64,000 nt of DNA. It comes from JAOSJT01 sp035362335. GTDB taxonomy: Bacteria > Bacteroidota > Ignavibacteria > SZUA-365. This document shows positions 36,701-44,601 of this stretch, one piece after another; positions within the stretch are counted from its first letter, which is position 1, and every line of letters starts with the position of its first letter. The position numbers and the translations under genes were made by a program. The stretch spans positions 1 to 64,000 of the forward strand of contig DAOSDL010000010.1 in NCBI GenBank assembly GCA_035362335.1, in the 5' to 3' direction. The notes beneath the pieces were generated by a model. That model was not told where the DNA came from. It was given only the letters and a program-made list of their open reading frames with translations, and did not search any database.

Positions 36701-36785
36701 CGTGCGGACTGACATCCTTGTTCGAGAAACCGGAGTCGTTGATCAGGTCGCGGAGTTCATCCTGCTTGATGCGTCGGCGTTTCAT
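33774..36785 (-). CDS. Two-receiver/PEP-synthase-type ATP-grasp protein, paralogue A
   Basis: A 1003-residue cytoplasmic protein of unknown function. Residues about 41-170 form a receiver-like domain whose phospho-acceptor position is Met (FDLVITMM, M104). Residues about 186-325 form a second receiver with the acidic pair E192-D193, Asp262 (IITDIKFP), Ser296/Thr297 and Lys315. Residues about 443-815 are a PPDK/PEP-synthase N-terminal ATP-grasp domain: GSLGGKARGLAF, VRSSSLLED, IIQEMVG, LALGLGKTIVDGG, EIEFAG, FLQVRPM. There is no swivelling phosphohistidine domain and no PEP-binding barrel. The C terminus instead carries GPGRWGS (890-896) and SQGSHFFQNL (929-938). It is divergent from gdhA. The start at 36785 is the first ATG consistent with homology to paralogue B. 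Confidence 0.88.
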   Translation of the reverse strand: MKRRRIKQDELRDLINDSGFSNKDVSPHDLDFKDLMRFRVNNILLVSSRYDFYTLVDDGQLTEAIFSEYLELNLHYAPSITRVYSGEAALDALEESRFDLVITMMRLGDMRLRDFVAAVKQTYPELPVALLGYQSRELQVLLNQGAISEFDRVFIWSGDRKLFLAIIKLLEDLMNARTDCKDFGVRAILLVEDSPQFYSSFLPLIYTELIKQGQMLIEEGKNFAEKLLRQRARPKILHAANFEEAWRYFHKYRHELLGIITDIKFPINGVEDEYAGLKFIRRVREKSPELPVLVQSTREDLREEVAILDAAFANKNSRTLLQEVREFMLANFGFGDFIFRMPDGRELDRARTLRQLRQKLRSIPDESLRYHASHDHFSNWLMARTRFRLAQEIKPLKIHEFKTIEELRQYMIRKIDELVLYDERGMIADFSHEEVDSRSTFLRIGRGSLGGKARGLAFIDNILKNYLHPSYFPNVRIKIPRSIILCTEVFAQFMDRNELLPVVVRNISDEEIVAHFMEARFPESVEDDLRAIVLRNVQPLAVRSSSLLEDTLYQPFAGIYATVMLPNSNPDPEIRFRELEQAIKYVYASTYLRSAKNYIEATGHRLEEEQMGVIIQEMVGRKYDHYYYPHYSGVARSFNYYPFGDAQATDGIVNLALGLGKTIVDGGVSAQFCPVFPTIMPQFATRKDYFSNSQKKFYAVDLSASPLTQKPSEDENLAHLDVRVAEEHGTLDYAASTYCSEDDSLYEGTFRKGLRVLNFAPILQSEFIPLAKILRLLMHLCETAMNCPVEIEFAGTLGEHFDSISEFDFLQVRPMVKEEGTVDLDLERIPAEDRLLWSDMVLGNGVYRLRDIVYVNIEHFDAAKTQEMAADITAMNRTLVEQHTPYLLIGPGRWGSADPWLGIPVRFPGISGAHAVVETSLPNMLPDPSQGSHFFQNLTSFHIAYFTTRHFRDEHRIDWEWLDAQEVVEETHWVRHVRLAEPCEIRVDGQTGSGVVVKRASPK

Positions 36786-36822
36786 GCGGATCGTCGGTGA
36801 ATGTTGGAACTGCGGCTTGGCG

Positions 36823-36852
36823 CAATCTACTGCGGAGGCGCTGCGCGCACAA
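36823..36852 (-). promoter_or_regulatory. Possible Bacteroidota-type promoter of paralogue A
   Basis: On the minus strand, TTG (36852-36850), 20 bases, then TAGATTG (36829-36823). This is two changes from the TAnnTTTG element, with the same spacing as other candidates in the window. The start codon at 36785 is 37 bases further on. Confidence 0.35.
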
Positions 36853-37142
36853 CCCCGCAGCTTTCGCTGGACCACGGAACACAGCACGCACATCGCGCGC
36901 AAGGCGTTGTTCCGTCAACACACGAGGCGTCGTGGCACGCAACGTCCGAGTCGAACGTCGCAACTGTGGCGCGGCAATGGGCACGCCGAATCCGAGCTGC
37001 GAATTCGATTCTCCGCGCGCCTGCCATACGTTGCACACGCACGGTTGCGTCCGATATGTAGGCACACGTGAATTTTTCGCGACATTCTTGCAAGTGAGGA
37101 GCATTTTCCACAAATTGCTGTATTCCAATACATCCGACATTC

Positions 37143-37184
37143 TTGTAGGGAATTCCCTACAAAACGCAGCGCCGATTCCCTACA
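37143..37184 (+). promoter_or_regulatory. Palindromic operator candidate upstream of gdhA
   Basis: TTGTAGGGAATTCCCTACAA (37143-37162) is a perfect 20-bp palindrome. Its right half, ATTCCCTACA, is repeated at 37175-37184, 23 bases on. TAGTTTTG (37206-37213) lies just downstream and matches a Bacteroidota -7 element, but no TTG sits at -33; the second half-site occupies that region instead, as expected for an activator site. The 596-base gap 36786-37381 is otherwise without a gene. The leader from this element to gdhA would be about 165 bases. Confidence 0.5.
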
Positions 37185-37381
37185 CGGAAATGATGGCGCG
37201 GGTGCTAGTTTTGCTGGTGAAGAGTTTCCATTGTCTCGGGTCCGAAACCCCTTTGTCCTGTTCCCTGGCGTGTCGTGTTGTACGCTCCGTGTTGGTAGTA
37301 ACGCTGTACGTATAGATGATGTCCGCAACGCGGCATCAGGCAGTGCTCCCCATCACCATCCATCAGTCCAAGGAGTAGTCC

Positions 37382-38725
37382 ATGTCCACCGCAGTATCCG
37401 ATTTCATGAATGAAGTCAAGGCGAAGAATCCCGCCCAACCGGAGTTTCATCAGGCAGTCGAGGAGGTGGTTGCTTCGCTCCTGCCGGTTGTCGAGAAGCA
37501 TCCCGAGTATCGCAAGGCCAAGGTCCTCGAGCGCATCGTGGAGCCGGAGCGCGTGATCATGTTCCGCGTTCCCTGGGTGGACGACAACGGCGATGTGCAG
37601 GTGAACCGCGGCTATCGTGTGGAATTCAACAGTGCCATTGGTCCGTATAAAGGCGGTCTCCGTTTCCACCCGAGCGTCAATCTCGGTATTCTCAAATTCC
37701 TCGGCTTTGAGCAGGTATTCAAAAACAGTCTCACCACGCTGCCCATGGGCGGTGGCAAGGGCGGCTCGGATTTCGATCCCAAGGGCAAATCGGACAATGA
37801 AGTGATGCGCTTCTGCCAGAGCTTCATGAATGAACTCTTCCGCCATATCGGTCCGAACACGGACGTGCCCGCCGGTGACATCGGTGTGGGCGGCCGCGAA
37901 ATCGGCTTCATGTTCGGCCAGTACAAGAAAATCCGCAACGCGTTCGAAGGCGTGTTGACGGGCAAGGGCCTCACCTGGGGCGGCTCGCTGATTCGTCCGG
38001 AAGCCACCGGCTACGGCTGCGTGTATTTCGCGCAGAATATGCTCGCAACCCGCGGCCAGACCATGGAAGGCAAGACCGTGGTCGTGTCCGGCTCGGGCAA
38101 CGTCGCCCAGTACGCGGTGGAAAAGGTGAATCAACTCGGCGGCAAGGTCGTGACGCTGTCGGATTCGGCCGGCTACATCGTGGACATGGACGGCATCTCC
38201 GGCGAGAAGTGGGAATACGTCATGGATCTGAAGAACAACCGCCGCGGCCGCATCAAGGAGTACACCGAGCAGTATCCCAATGCCGAGTACTACGAAGGCA
38301 CCGGCGTGTGGAGCGTGCCCTGCGAAATCGCACTGCCCTGCGCCACGCAGAACGAACTCAACGGCGACGATGCCAAAATCCTGCTGGCCAATGGCTGCTA
38401 CGTGGTCTCCGAAGGCGCCAACATGCCGAGCACGCCGGAAGCGGTGGATATGTTCATCGAGCACAAGATCCTGTACGGTCCGGGCAAGGCGGCCAACGCC
38501 GGTGGCGTGGCCACATCGGGTCTCGAAATGAGCCAGAACTCCATCCGCCTCTCCTGGAGCCGTGAGGAAGTGGACGGCCATCTGAAGAACATCATGAAAA
38601 ACATCCATGAGTCCTGCGTCAATGCCGCCGATCGTTTCGGCACGCCGGGCAACTATGTGAATGGCGCGAACATCGCCGGCTTCCTCAAAGTCGCCGACGC
38701 GATGATGGCCCAGGGTATCGTCTGA
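37382..38725 (+). CDS. gdhA: Glutamate dehydrogenase, hexameric type (GdhA-like)
   Basis: A 447-residue enzyme interconverting 2-oxoglutarate plus ammonia and glutamate. It has the N-terminal helical region of the 50-kDa bacterial type, GPYKGGLRFHPSVN, the catalytic lysine in LPMGGGKGGSDFDPKGKSD, DVPAGDIGVGGREIG, the nucleotide motif SGSGNVAQYAVEK, and ANAGGVATSGLEMSQN. The length and motifs fit the biosynthetic NADP-type, but cofactor use is not certain. The ribosome site is AAGGAG at 37370-37375. The neighbours are the divergent ATP-grasp paralogue A and, downstream, a strong terminator. A second, unlike glutamate dehydrogenase lies at 47676. Confidence 0.96.
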   Translation: MSTAVSDFMNEVKAKNPAQPEFHQAVEEVVASLLPVVEKHPEYRKAKVLERIVEPERVIMFRVPWVDDNGDVQVNRGYRVEFNSAIGPYKGGLRFHPSVNLGILKFLGFEQVFKNSLTTLPMGGGKGGSDFDPKGKSDNEVMRFCQSFMNELFRHIGPNTDVPAGDIGVGGREIGFMFGQYKKIRNAFEGVLTGKGLTWGGSLIRPEATGYGCVYFAQNMLATRGQTMEGKTVVVSGSGNVAQYAVEKVNQLGGKVVTLSDSAGYIVDMDGISGEKWEYVMDLKNNRRGRIKEYTEQYPNAEYYEGTGVWSVPCEIALPCATQNELNGDDAKILLANGCYVVSEGANMPSTPEAVDMFIEHKILYGPGKAANAGGVATSGLEMSQNSIRLSWSREEVDGHLKNIMKNIHESCVNAADRFGTPGNYVNGANIAGFLKVADAMMAQGIV

Positions 38726-38752
38726 GTCCCTGCATACTCCGACGCTTCCTTC

Positions 38753-38788
38753 AACACGAACGCCCCGCAAGGGGCGTTCGTGTTGTTT
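38753..38788 (+). terminator. Terminator after gdhA
   Basis: A perfect 14-bp stem, AACACGAACGCCCC (38753-38766) and GGGGCGTTCGTGTT (38771-38784), closes a GCAA tetraloop and is followed by GTTT. The rest of the gap to 39060 contains a small CCCGC-TGCG-GCGGG hairpin (38874-38887) and no gene. Confidence 0.8.
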
Positions 38789-39060
38789 CCAGTATTTACA
38801 TCCGCGTAAGGGTAGCGACTGCGATGCGCTGCACATGACATGGGTCTCCTACGCAATGCCCAGCTTTCGTCACCCCGCTGCGGCGGGTCTTCGAGTTGAG
38901 TCAGTCCACCAGCGTTTATGCCGGTTACCAGACCGAATACGACGAACCGCGATCCTACTAAATCACAAAAGCGATGTCCCGGAAAAAACGACCACAACTT
39001 TTTTCACGCCCTTCGCTGTTCTCTCCTTTCTCGATGTTCGCGTTGTTCGTGGTAATACTC

Positions 39061-41706
39061 CTACCGTGAAAACACCCCGCGGTCGCTGCCCTCGCGCTCG
39101 AGCTTGATATCCTGCAGCTGCGGTGCCTTCAAGCGCAACACGAACATGAAACGTCGATACGGTCCAGCCGGCCACCAGTCGAAATTCATCTCCCAGCAAT
39201 GCAAATCCTTGCGCACGTTGATGAACGGCGCGCCGATTTCTTTGTTCACAATGTCGTAATACCCGTTCATGCTCACATGCCAGCTCGGCGTGAAACTGAA
39301 GGTGAGCGAAGCGCGGAGTCCGCTGTTGCGGAAAATGTTGTCCGGATTTTCACTCGTGATCGAATAGTCGTAGCCCAGCGTCAAGGTCCAGGGAATGCGG
39401 AAGGAATACACTTCGCGCAGGGCGGGGTTGGTGGAATCAGTGCTCACGGGACTGCTGGTCTCGAACATCTTGCTCGACAGCGAGGTCGAGAGATTGATGT
39501 TGAACTGCGTCAGTCGCGCCAGACCCTGCCCTTCGTTCACAAGGAAGCGGTTCACCTTGCGCCCGAACACCGTGCGCGTGCTGCCGTCCGGCTGCGCTTC
39601 AAGGCGATTGCGTTCGAACACGTAAGGCGACAGCGTCGCATTGCCGTAGATATCGAGCAATTCCTGAATGCTGGTGCGGAAGGACAGGCGCACATCGCTC
39701 AGCTTCATGCTATCCGCCGCCATGTTGTAGCCGGCATCCGCGCCGAGTGTGAACAACTGCATCTTGCGCGGCGTCTGCGTCGTGTCGTCCGCCCGCGGAT
39801 TCAGCTTCATCTCGAAAATGTTGTTCACGCTGAAATTCAGCGACTGCGATTCACCCTGCGATACTCCGCCGAACACCGTGCCCGGTCGGTAGTCGAACGA
39901 GGAGTACGGATCGTAACGCACCGGCTTGCCCGTGCTGTCCACATAGCTCTGATAGTAGCCCCAGGACTCCTTTGAGAAATCCGGATACCATTGGTAGCTG
40001 ATCGTGGGCTGCACGGTGTGGCGTATGGCCTGCACACCGAACAGGTTGGGTTGGAACATGCCGTAAATCTTGCTGCTCAGGCTCAGACTGGCGTTGAAGG
40101 TGCGCAACGCGTAAAAGCCCGTGGCGTCGCTCCCCCGTACCAGCGAATCGCCCGGGGTGAACGAACGTTCGACGCGATGGTCGTACCAGCGCTCGCGGTA
40201 GGAAAAACTCGGAGAGATGGTGACGTAGCCCAGCTTGGGCGTTGCGATCAACGAGACGGAATGGTCGATTCCCCGGCGGTGAAAGGTGTCGCGCAAGGTG
40301 TCGCGTTCCACGGTGTAATTCTTCGTCTCCATGCGGTTGAGGAATTGACCGCGATAGTTGAAGCCGATCAGATCGTACCAATCATCCGTAGCACCGTCGT
40401 CGCCGCGGAAGGGATACACCTGCGATTGATTGAAGGAAACGTCCGGCAGCGTCATCTCCGACGTGCCCTCCACCAACTGCTCGCTGCGTTGAAAGCCGAC
40501 GGCGATGCTGCGATTCGTTCCCTCCCAGGATTTCGAGTACGAGGCCGAGGAACGCAGACTCTGATTAAGCAATTCGTCGATATTGTTACTGAAGTTGTCG
40601 TAATAGGATTTCGTCGCGAGGTTCACGTTCGCCGACAGGCGCGAGGTCGGATCGATTTCCTGATTGTGCGTGACGTTCAAACTCCAGTCGGTTGCGGGCT
40701 CGTCGTCGGCGCGGAATACGTCGCCCACGTAGCGGCGTGTGCGGCCGTAGCTGGCCTGCACCGATCCGGTGAAATTGTAGCGCAGAGCGTAATTCACATT
40801 GGCGCTGAGTTGATAGCCGCCTTTGGTGTAAATGTCACCCGTCAGTGCCACATCCCAGTAATCGCTGGCCGCGAGATAATATCCTCCACCCACCAGAAAC
40901 CGTCCCCGTGCCGCGTCGTCGCCGAAACTCGGAATGATAATGCCCGACGAGCGTCCGCCCTTGCTGCTCGGTATCACCGCGAAGGGCAGCCACAGCAGCG
41001 GAATGTCCTCCACATACAGCGTGATCGGACGTGCCACCACCACATCATCGGGAATGACTTTCATCTGTCCCGCGCCGAAATAGTAATGCTTGTGCGTCGG
41101 GTCGTCGCAGGTGGTGTACTGCCCATGCTGGATAAAGTAGTGGTTCTGCTCGGTGCGTTTGATGCGTTCACCCAGATAGAAGCCGTCGTCTATCGCCGTC
41201 TCGCCTTTGGTGATTACCCCGCGTTTCGTTTTGAAATTGTAAGTCATCTCCTCGCCGTTGTAGGTCTCGGCGCCTTCGGTGAACTGCGGCGTTCCGCTCA
41301 ACGCGCCGCTGCTGTCGCGCACTCCCTGCGCGACAATGGTGGAATTGTCCCAGTTGATGCGAATCATCTCGGACGCGATGCCGGTGGAACCATACACGAT
41401 GCGCGACTCGCCGTGCATGTCCATCAACTTCTGATCGAGCTGATACACCACCGAATCCCGCGCCTTGTAGGTGATGATCGTGTCCACAGCATCCTTGCGA
41501 GGAAACACCAGCACCGAATCGCCACGCACCTGCACCGAATCGAGCAAGCCCGCAGCGCTTGTGCCTGTGGCACTGTCAGTCACCGCCGCGGCCGAGATAC
41601 GCGCCACACTGTCGGGCACGGATCCGCCCTCGTCCACCTGCGCATGCAGGGCGGACGCACTCAGGAAGAGCGTGAGAAAAAATATGCGGTGAATGATGTG
41701 CTGCAC
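39061..41706 (-). CDS. lptD: LPS-assembly protein LptD-like outer-membrane protein
   Basis: About 881 residues. LptD inserts lipopolysaccharide into the outer leaflet. A signal peptide is visible (IIHRIFFLTLFLSASALHAQ). It is followed by a jelly-roll OstA-like part (about 70-230: YGSTGIASEMIRINWDNSTIVAQG, GEEMTYNFKTKRGVITKG) and then a long region of alternating beta strands with aromatic ends, as expected for a beta barrel. The barrel ends with strands such as FMFVLRLKAPQ. The start is uncertain: a GTG at 41706 places the signal peptide at the N terminus, whereas the first in-frame ATG (41862) would overlap the divergent dGTPase gene and lie outside the expected leader. Confidence 0.8.
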   Translation of the reverse strand: MQHIIHRIFFLTLFLSASALHAQVDEGGSVPDSVARISAAAVTDSATGTSAAGLLDSVQVRGDSVLVFPRKDAVDTIITYKARDSVVYQLDQKLMDMHGESRIVYGSTGIASEMIRINWDNSTIVAQGVRDSSGALSGTPQFTEGAETYNGEEMTYNFKTKRGVITKGETAIDDGFYLGERIKRTEQNHYFIQHGQYTTCDDPTHKHYYFGAGQMKVIPDDVVVARPITLYVEDIPLLWLPFAVIPSSKGGRSSGIIIPSFGDDAARGRFLVGGGYYLAASDYWDVALTGDIYTKGGYQLSANVNYALRYNFTGSVQASYGRTRRYVGDVFRADDEPATDWSLNVTHNQEIDPTSRLSANVNLATKSYYDNFSNNIDELLNQSLRSSASYSKSWEGTNRSIAVGFQRSEQLVEGTSEMTLPDVSFNQSQVYPFRGDDGATDDWYDLIGFNYRGQFLNRMETKNYTVERDTLRDTFHRRGIDHSVSLIATPKLGYVTISPSFSYRERWYDHRVERSFTPGDSLVRGSDATGFYALRTFNASLSLSSKIYGMFQPNLFGVQAIRHTVQPTISYQWYPDFSKESWGYYQSYVDSTGKPVRYDPYSSFDYRPGTVFGGVSQGESQSLNFSVNNIFEMKLNPRADDTTQTPRKMQLFTLGADAGYNMAADSMKLSDVRLSFRTSIQELLDIYGNATLSPYVFERNRLEAQPDGSTRTVFGRKVNRFLVNEGQGLARLTQFNINLSTSLSSKMFETSSPVSTDSTNPALREVYSFRIPWTLTLGYDYSITSENPDNIFRNSGLRASLTFSFTPSWHVSMNGYYDIVNKEIGAPFINVRKDLHCWEMNFDWWPAGPYRRFMFVLRLKAPQLQDIKLEREGSDRGVFSR

Positions 41707-41743
41707 GTTGACCGATGGTTGAGCGCAGGGCACGGAATGTGCA

Positions 41744-41762
41744 TTTCCCTGCAATAGGGAAA
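41744..41762. other. Inverted repeat in the lptD-dgt divergent region
   Basis: TTTCCCT (41744-41750) and AGGGAAA (41756-41762) are 7-base arms around GCAAT. Its arms use the same AGGGAA/TTCCCT words as the gdhA palindrome but in the opposite order. It may be an operator or a leader hairpin of lptD. The 154-base gap holds the promoters of both genes. Confidence 0.35.
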
Positions 41763-41860
41763 AGTACGAAATCGCCCGCCGAGCGGAAATGCCCTTCGGG
41801 GTCACCGCGCCGAAAAGCGAAAATTTCCGTAGTTTTCGTTTTTTCCATCTGCCGGTATCC

Positions 41861-43261
41861 ATGCATCCCCTGTATCACATCTCCCCTCTCTACGATCACG
41901 ACGATACCGAACGGCTCGGCGGCAGAATTGCAAAAATCGCGGATCACCGCGATCCCTTCGAACGCGACCGCGCGCGCATCATCCACAGCTTTTCCTTCCG
42001 CCGCCTGCAATCGAAAACACAGATTTTCACACTCAACGAATCGGCATTCCTGCGCACGCGCCTGACGCATTCCCTGGAAGTGAGCAACATCGGCCGCGCT
42101 CTCACCGCCGTGGTCAACCGCCTCATCTGGCCGTCGTATCCGCTCGGACATATCACCGAGCGCTATGCCGGACTCCGTGGCGTGGTGGACAGCAGTCTCA
42201 TCGAGGCCGCTTGCCTCGCACACGATCTCGGCCATCCGCCCTTCGGCCATCGCGGCGAGGAAGCACTGAATTTTTGCGTGTACACACGCGTCCGCGACAA
42301 TGGCTTCGAGGGCAACGGCCAAACACTGCGTCTGCTCAGCAACGACGCTCTGGAAGTGCACGGCGAACGGCACGGCCTGAATCTGACCCGCGCCACATTG
42401 CAAGCAGTGCTCAAATACCCCCGGCCCTATCGCGATCTGCTCGACGCGGCAAGCTACCCCGACAACGAGCAATGCCCGCCCTTCAAACCCTGGGCACCAC
42501 CCAAGTGCGTGCACAACGAGGAAGAGGACTTGCTGCGTTGGCTGCTCGAGCCGTTCAGCCAAAGCGACCGCACGCTGTTGGTGGAAATGCGGCCGCGACC
42601 GGGCAAGCACGCGAAAACCCTGCACAAAACCCTTGAAGCGAGTATCGTGGAATTGGCCGACGATATCGCCTACGGCACCCACGATGTGGAGGATGCGTTT
42701 TTCTCCCGCCTCATCGAACCCGAGGCCATTATCGGCTATATGCCGCGCGAGCATTTCGAGAACGCGGATACCTGGCACAGCTACGTGGATCTCATCACGC
42801 GCATGGGACATGGCGCGGGCAATTCGCGCCGCGATGCGGTGTACGAGAAAAAAGATGCAGCATCGGCATTGATCAGCCGTCTCGTGTCGGCGGTGGAGTT
42901 GCGCGAGGATGAGCGCTTCGAGCATCCCCGACTGCGTTGGTCCGCGACGCTGCCGCATGACGACCGCATCGCTCTCGACGCATTGAAAAATTCGGTGTAC
43001 GATATCGTGATCAACGGTCCTGCCGTGCAGAGTCTCGAATACCGTGGAGGCATCATCATCCGCGCGATGTTCGACGCCTTTCTCGAATCACCCGAACTGC
43101 TCGCCGGCAAGCCCGGCTATTTGCTGCGCGAAGCCGGCGACGATGCCGCGCGCGTGCGCACACTCGCTGACTACATCGCGGGCATGACCGACACCTACGC
43201 CGAACGCATGTACAACCGACTTTTCCAACCGGGCAGTGGCTCGGTGTTCGATCGCGTCTGA
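41861..43261 (+). CDS. dGTPase-like HD-domain triphosphohydrolase
   Basis: A 466-residue metal-dependent HD hydrolase of the deoxyguanosine triphosphate triphosphohydrolase family, which removes triphosphate from dNTPs. It has ARIIHSFSFRRLQSKTQIF, the first HD histidine in RTRLTHSLEVSNIGR, the HD pair in CLAHDLGHPPFGHRGEEAL, NGFEGNGQTLR and the later aspartate in VELADDIAYGTHDVEDA. All metal-ligand positions are present. The start is taken at the ATG at 41861 (MHPLYHISPLY); a frame from 41789 is longer but not supported. Divergent from lptD; the peptidase gene follows on the same strand. Confidence 0.9.
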   Translation: MHPLYHISPLYDHDDTERLGGRIAKIADHRDPFERDRARIIHSFSFRRLQSKTQIFTLNESAFLRTRLTHSLEVSNIGRALTAVVNRLIWPSYPLGHITERYAGLRGVVDSSLIEAACLAHDLGHPPFGHRGEEALNFCVYTRVRDNGFEGNGQTLRLLSNDALEVHGERHGLNLTRATLQAVLKYPRPYRDLLDAASYPDNEQCPPFKPWAPPKCVHNEEEDLLRWLLEPFSQSDRTLLVEMRPRPGKHAKTLHKTLEASIVELADDIAYGTHDVEDAFFSRLIEPEAIIGYMPREHFENADTWHSYVDLITRMGHGAGNSRRDAVYEKKDAASALISRLVSAVELREDERFEHPRLRWSATLPHDDRIALDALKNSVYDIVINGPAVQSLEYRGGIIIRAMFDAFLESPELLAGKPGYLLREAGDDAARVRTLADYIAGMTDTYAERMYNRLFQPGSGSVFDRV

Positions 43262-43359
43262 CCGAGATTTCCCCGCGCGATGGCCACTGACCTCAAGAGG
43301 TGAATGAACCGGCAACGATGCAACGCACATTCCCATTTTTCCATAATCTCCCGATTGTC

Positions 43360-44511
43360 ATGAAACACGTTCTTGTCCTCTGTGTTTTCCTGCTCGCCCA
43401 GTCCGCGCTTGCGGACGGCGCCGACAGCAGTTCCGCCGGCTATCATTTCACCATGCTGAAGGAACTCAAAGCCACGCCCGCGAAAAATCAGCACCGCACC
43501 AGCACCTGCTGGAGCTTTTCCGCCATCTCCATGCTCGAATCCGAACTTCTGCGCATGGGAAAATCGGAAACGGATCTCTCCGAAATGTTCATCGTGCGCA
43601 ATATCTACCAGCGCAAGGCCGAAAAATTCGTGCGCATGCACGGCAACCTCGCCTTCGCGCCGGGTGGCGCCTTCAACGACGTACTCGATGTCATGCGCGA
43701 CAAAGGCCTGCTGCCCGACGCGGCCTATCCCGGCCTGGACTACGGCGAGGAACTGCACACGCATGGCGAACTCGACGCGGTGCTGCGCGCCTATGTGGAT
43801 GCATTGGTCAAGGCGCCGAACGGCACGTTGAGCACGGCGTGGAAGCGCGGCATACACGGCATACTCGACGCCTATCTCGGCAGCGAACCCACCAGCTGCA
43901 CGGTTGATGGACGCAGCATGACGCCACGCGAATTCGCCGACAAGGCGCTCGGTCTCAATCCGGACGACTACGTCCTGATTTCATCCTTCTCCCACCATCC
44001 CTGGTATCGGCAGTTTGTGCTGGAAGTGCCCGACAACTGGTCCTACGGACTGGTGTACAACCTCCCGCTCGACGAGATGATGCGCACCATTCGCAACGCT
44101 GTGGACAACGGCTACACGGTGGCCTGGGCCAGCGATGTGAGCGAGAAGGGATTCAACTTCAAGAAGGGCGTCGCGGTGGTCCCGGTCAAGCGCTGGGAGG
44201 ACATGAGCAAGGGCGAGGCCGACAGCGTGTTTCTCGCGCCGGGCCCCGAGATGCTTGTGACGCAGGAGTTGCGTCAGAAGGGCTTCGACAATTACAGCAC
44301 GCAGGACGATCATGGCATGCATATCACCGGCATGGCCGAGGATCAGAACGGCACGCTGTACTATTACGTGAAAAACAGCTGGGGCACGAAGAACAACCCG
44401 TACAAGGGCTGGTTCCACGCTTCGGAGGCCTTCGTCCGATACAAGACCACCTCCATCATGCTGCACCGCGACGCCATTCCCGCCGATCTGCGTGCCAAGT
44501 TGAAACTCTGA
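43360..44511 (+). CDS. Secreted C1-family cysteine peptidase (bleomycin hydrolase/PepC-like)
   Basis: About 383 residues from the ATG at 43360, which begins a signal peptide (HVLVLCVFLLAQSALADG). Papain-type residues are seen: the oxyanion glutamine in PAKNQHRTSTCWSFSA with the nucleophile cysteine after it, the histidine in DDHGMHITGMAED and the asparagine in YYVKNSWGTKNN. The C1B (aminopeptidase C/bleomycin hydrolase) subfamily fits by order and spacing, although those are usually cytosolic and about 440 residues; here a signal peptide makes export likely. GTG 43300 and ATG 43318 are alternative starts. Follows the dGTPase-like gene after about 100 bases. Confidence 0.85.
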   Translation: MKHVLVLCVFLLAQSALADGADSSSAGYHFTMLKELKATPAKNQHRTSTCWSFSAISMLESELLRMGKSETDLSEMFIVRNIYQRKAEKFVRMHGNLAFAPGGAFNDVLDVMRDKGLLPDAAYPGLDYGEELHTHGELDAVLRAYVDALVKAPNGTLSTAWKRGIHGILDAYLGSEPTSCTVDGRSMTPREFADKALGLNPDDYVLISSFSHHPWYRQFVLEVPDNWSYGLVYNLPLDEMMRTIRNAVDNGYTVAWASDVSEKGFNFKKGVAVVPVKRWEDMSKGEADSVFLAPGPEMLVTQELRQKGFDNYSTQDDHGMHITGMAEDQNGTLYYYVKNSWGTKNNPYKGWFHASEAFVRYKTTSIMLHRDAIPADLRAKLKL

Positions 44512-44535
44512 TCCCACGTTGACGCTCTGAAGCAG

Positions 44536-44574
44536 CGGGGCGGCCCGGACGTCGATACACGTCCCGCCGCCCCG
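44536..44574. terminator. Bidirectional hairpin between convergent genes
   Basis: CGGGGCGGC (44536-44544) pairs with GCCGCCCCG (44566-44574), and an inner stem GGACGT/ACGTCC (44547-44552, 44559-44564) continues it around a 6-base loop. It lies between the peptidase stop and the stop of the opposite-strand ATP-grasp paralogue B, so it probably ends both transcripts. A separate 14-bp perfect palindrome, ATCATCCGGATGAT, follows at 44581-44594. Confidence 0.7.
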
Positions 44575-44601
44575 TGGCATATCATCCGGATGATTTCCGT
44601 A

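Noticed and set aside
36985..37035. tRNA-like 3' end (AATTCGATTCTCCGCGCGCC, then TGCCA) in the gdhA upstream region
   Set aside because: The T-stem does not pair, the G before the TTCGATT loop is missing, and no 5' half with D and anticodon arms is found at the right distance. It could be chance or a relic; no tRNA is called.
41789..41860. Upstream extension of the dGTPase-like protein
   Set aside because: The 24 extra residues show no similarity to the family and would push the start into the lptD promoter region.
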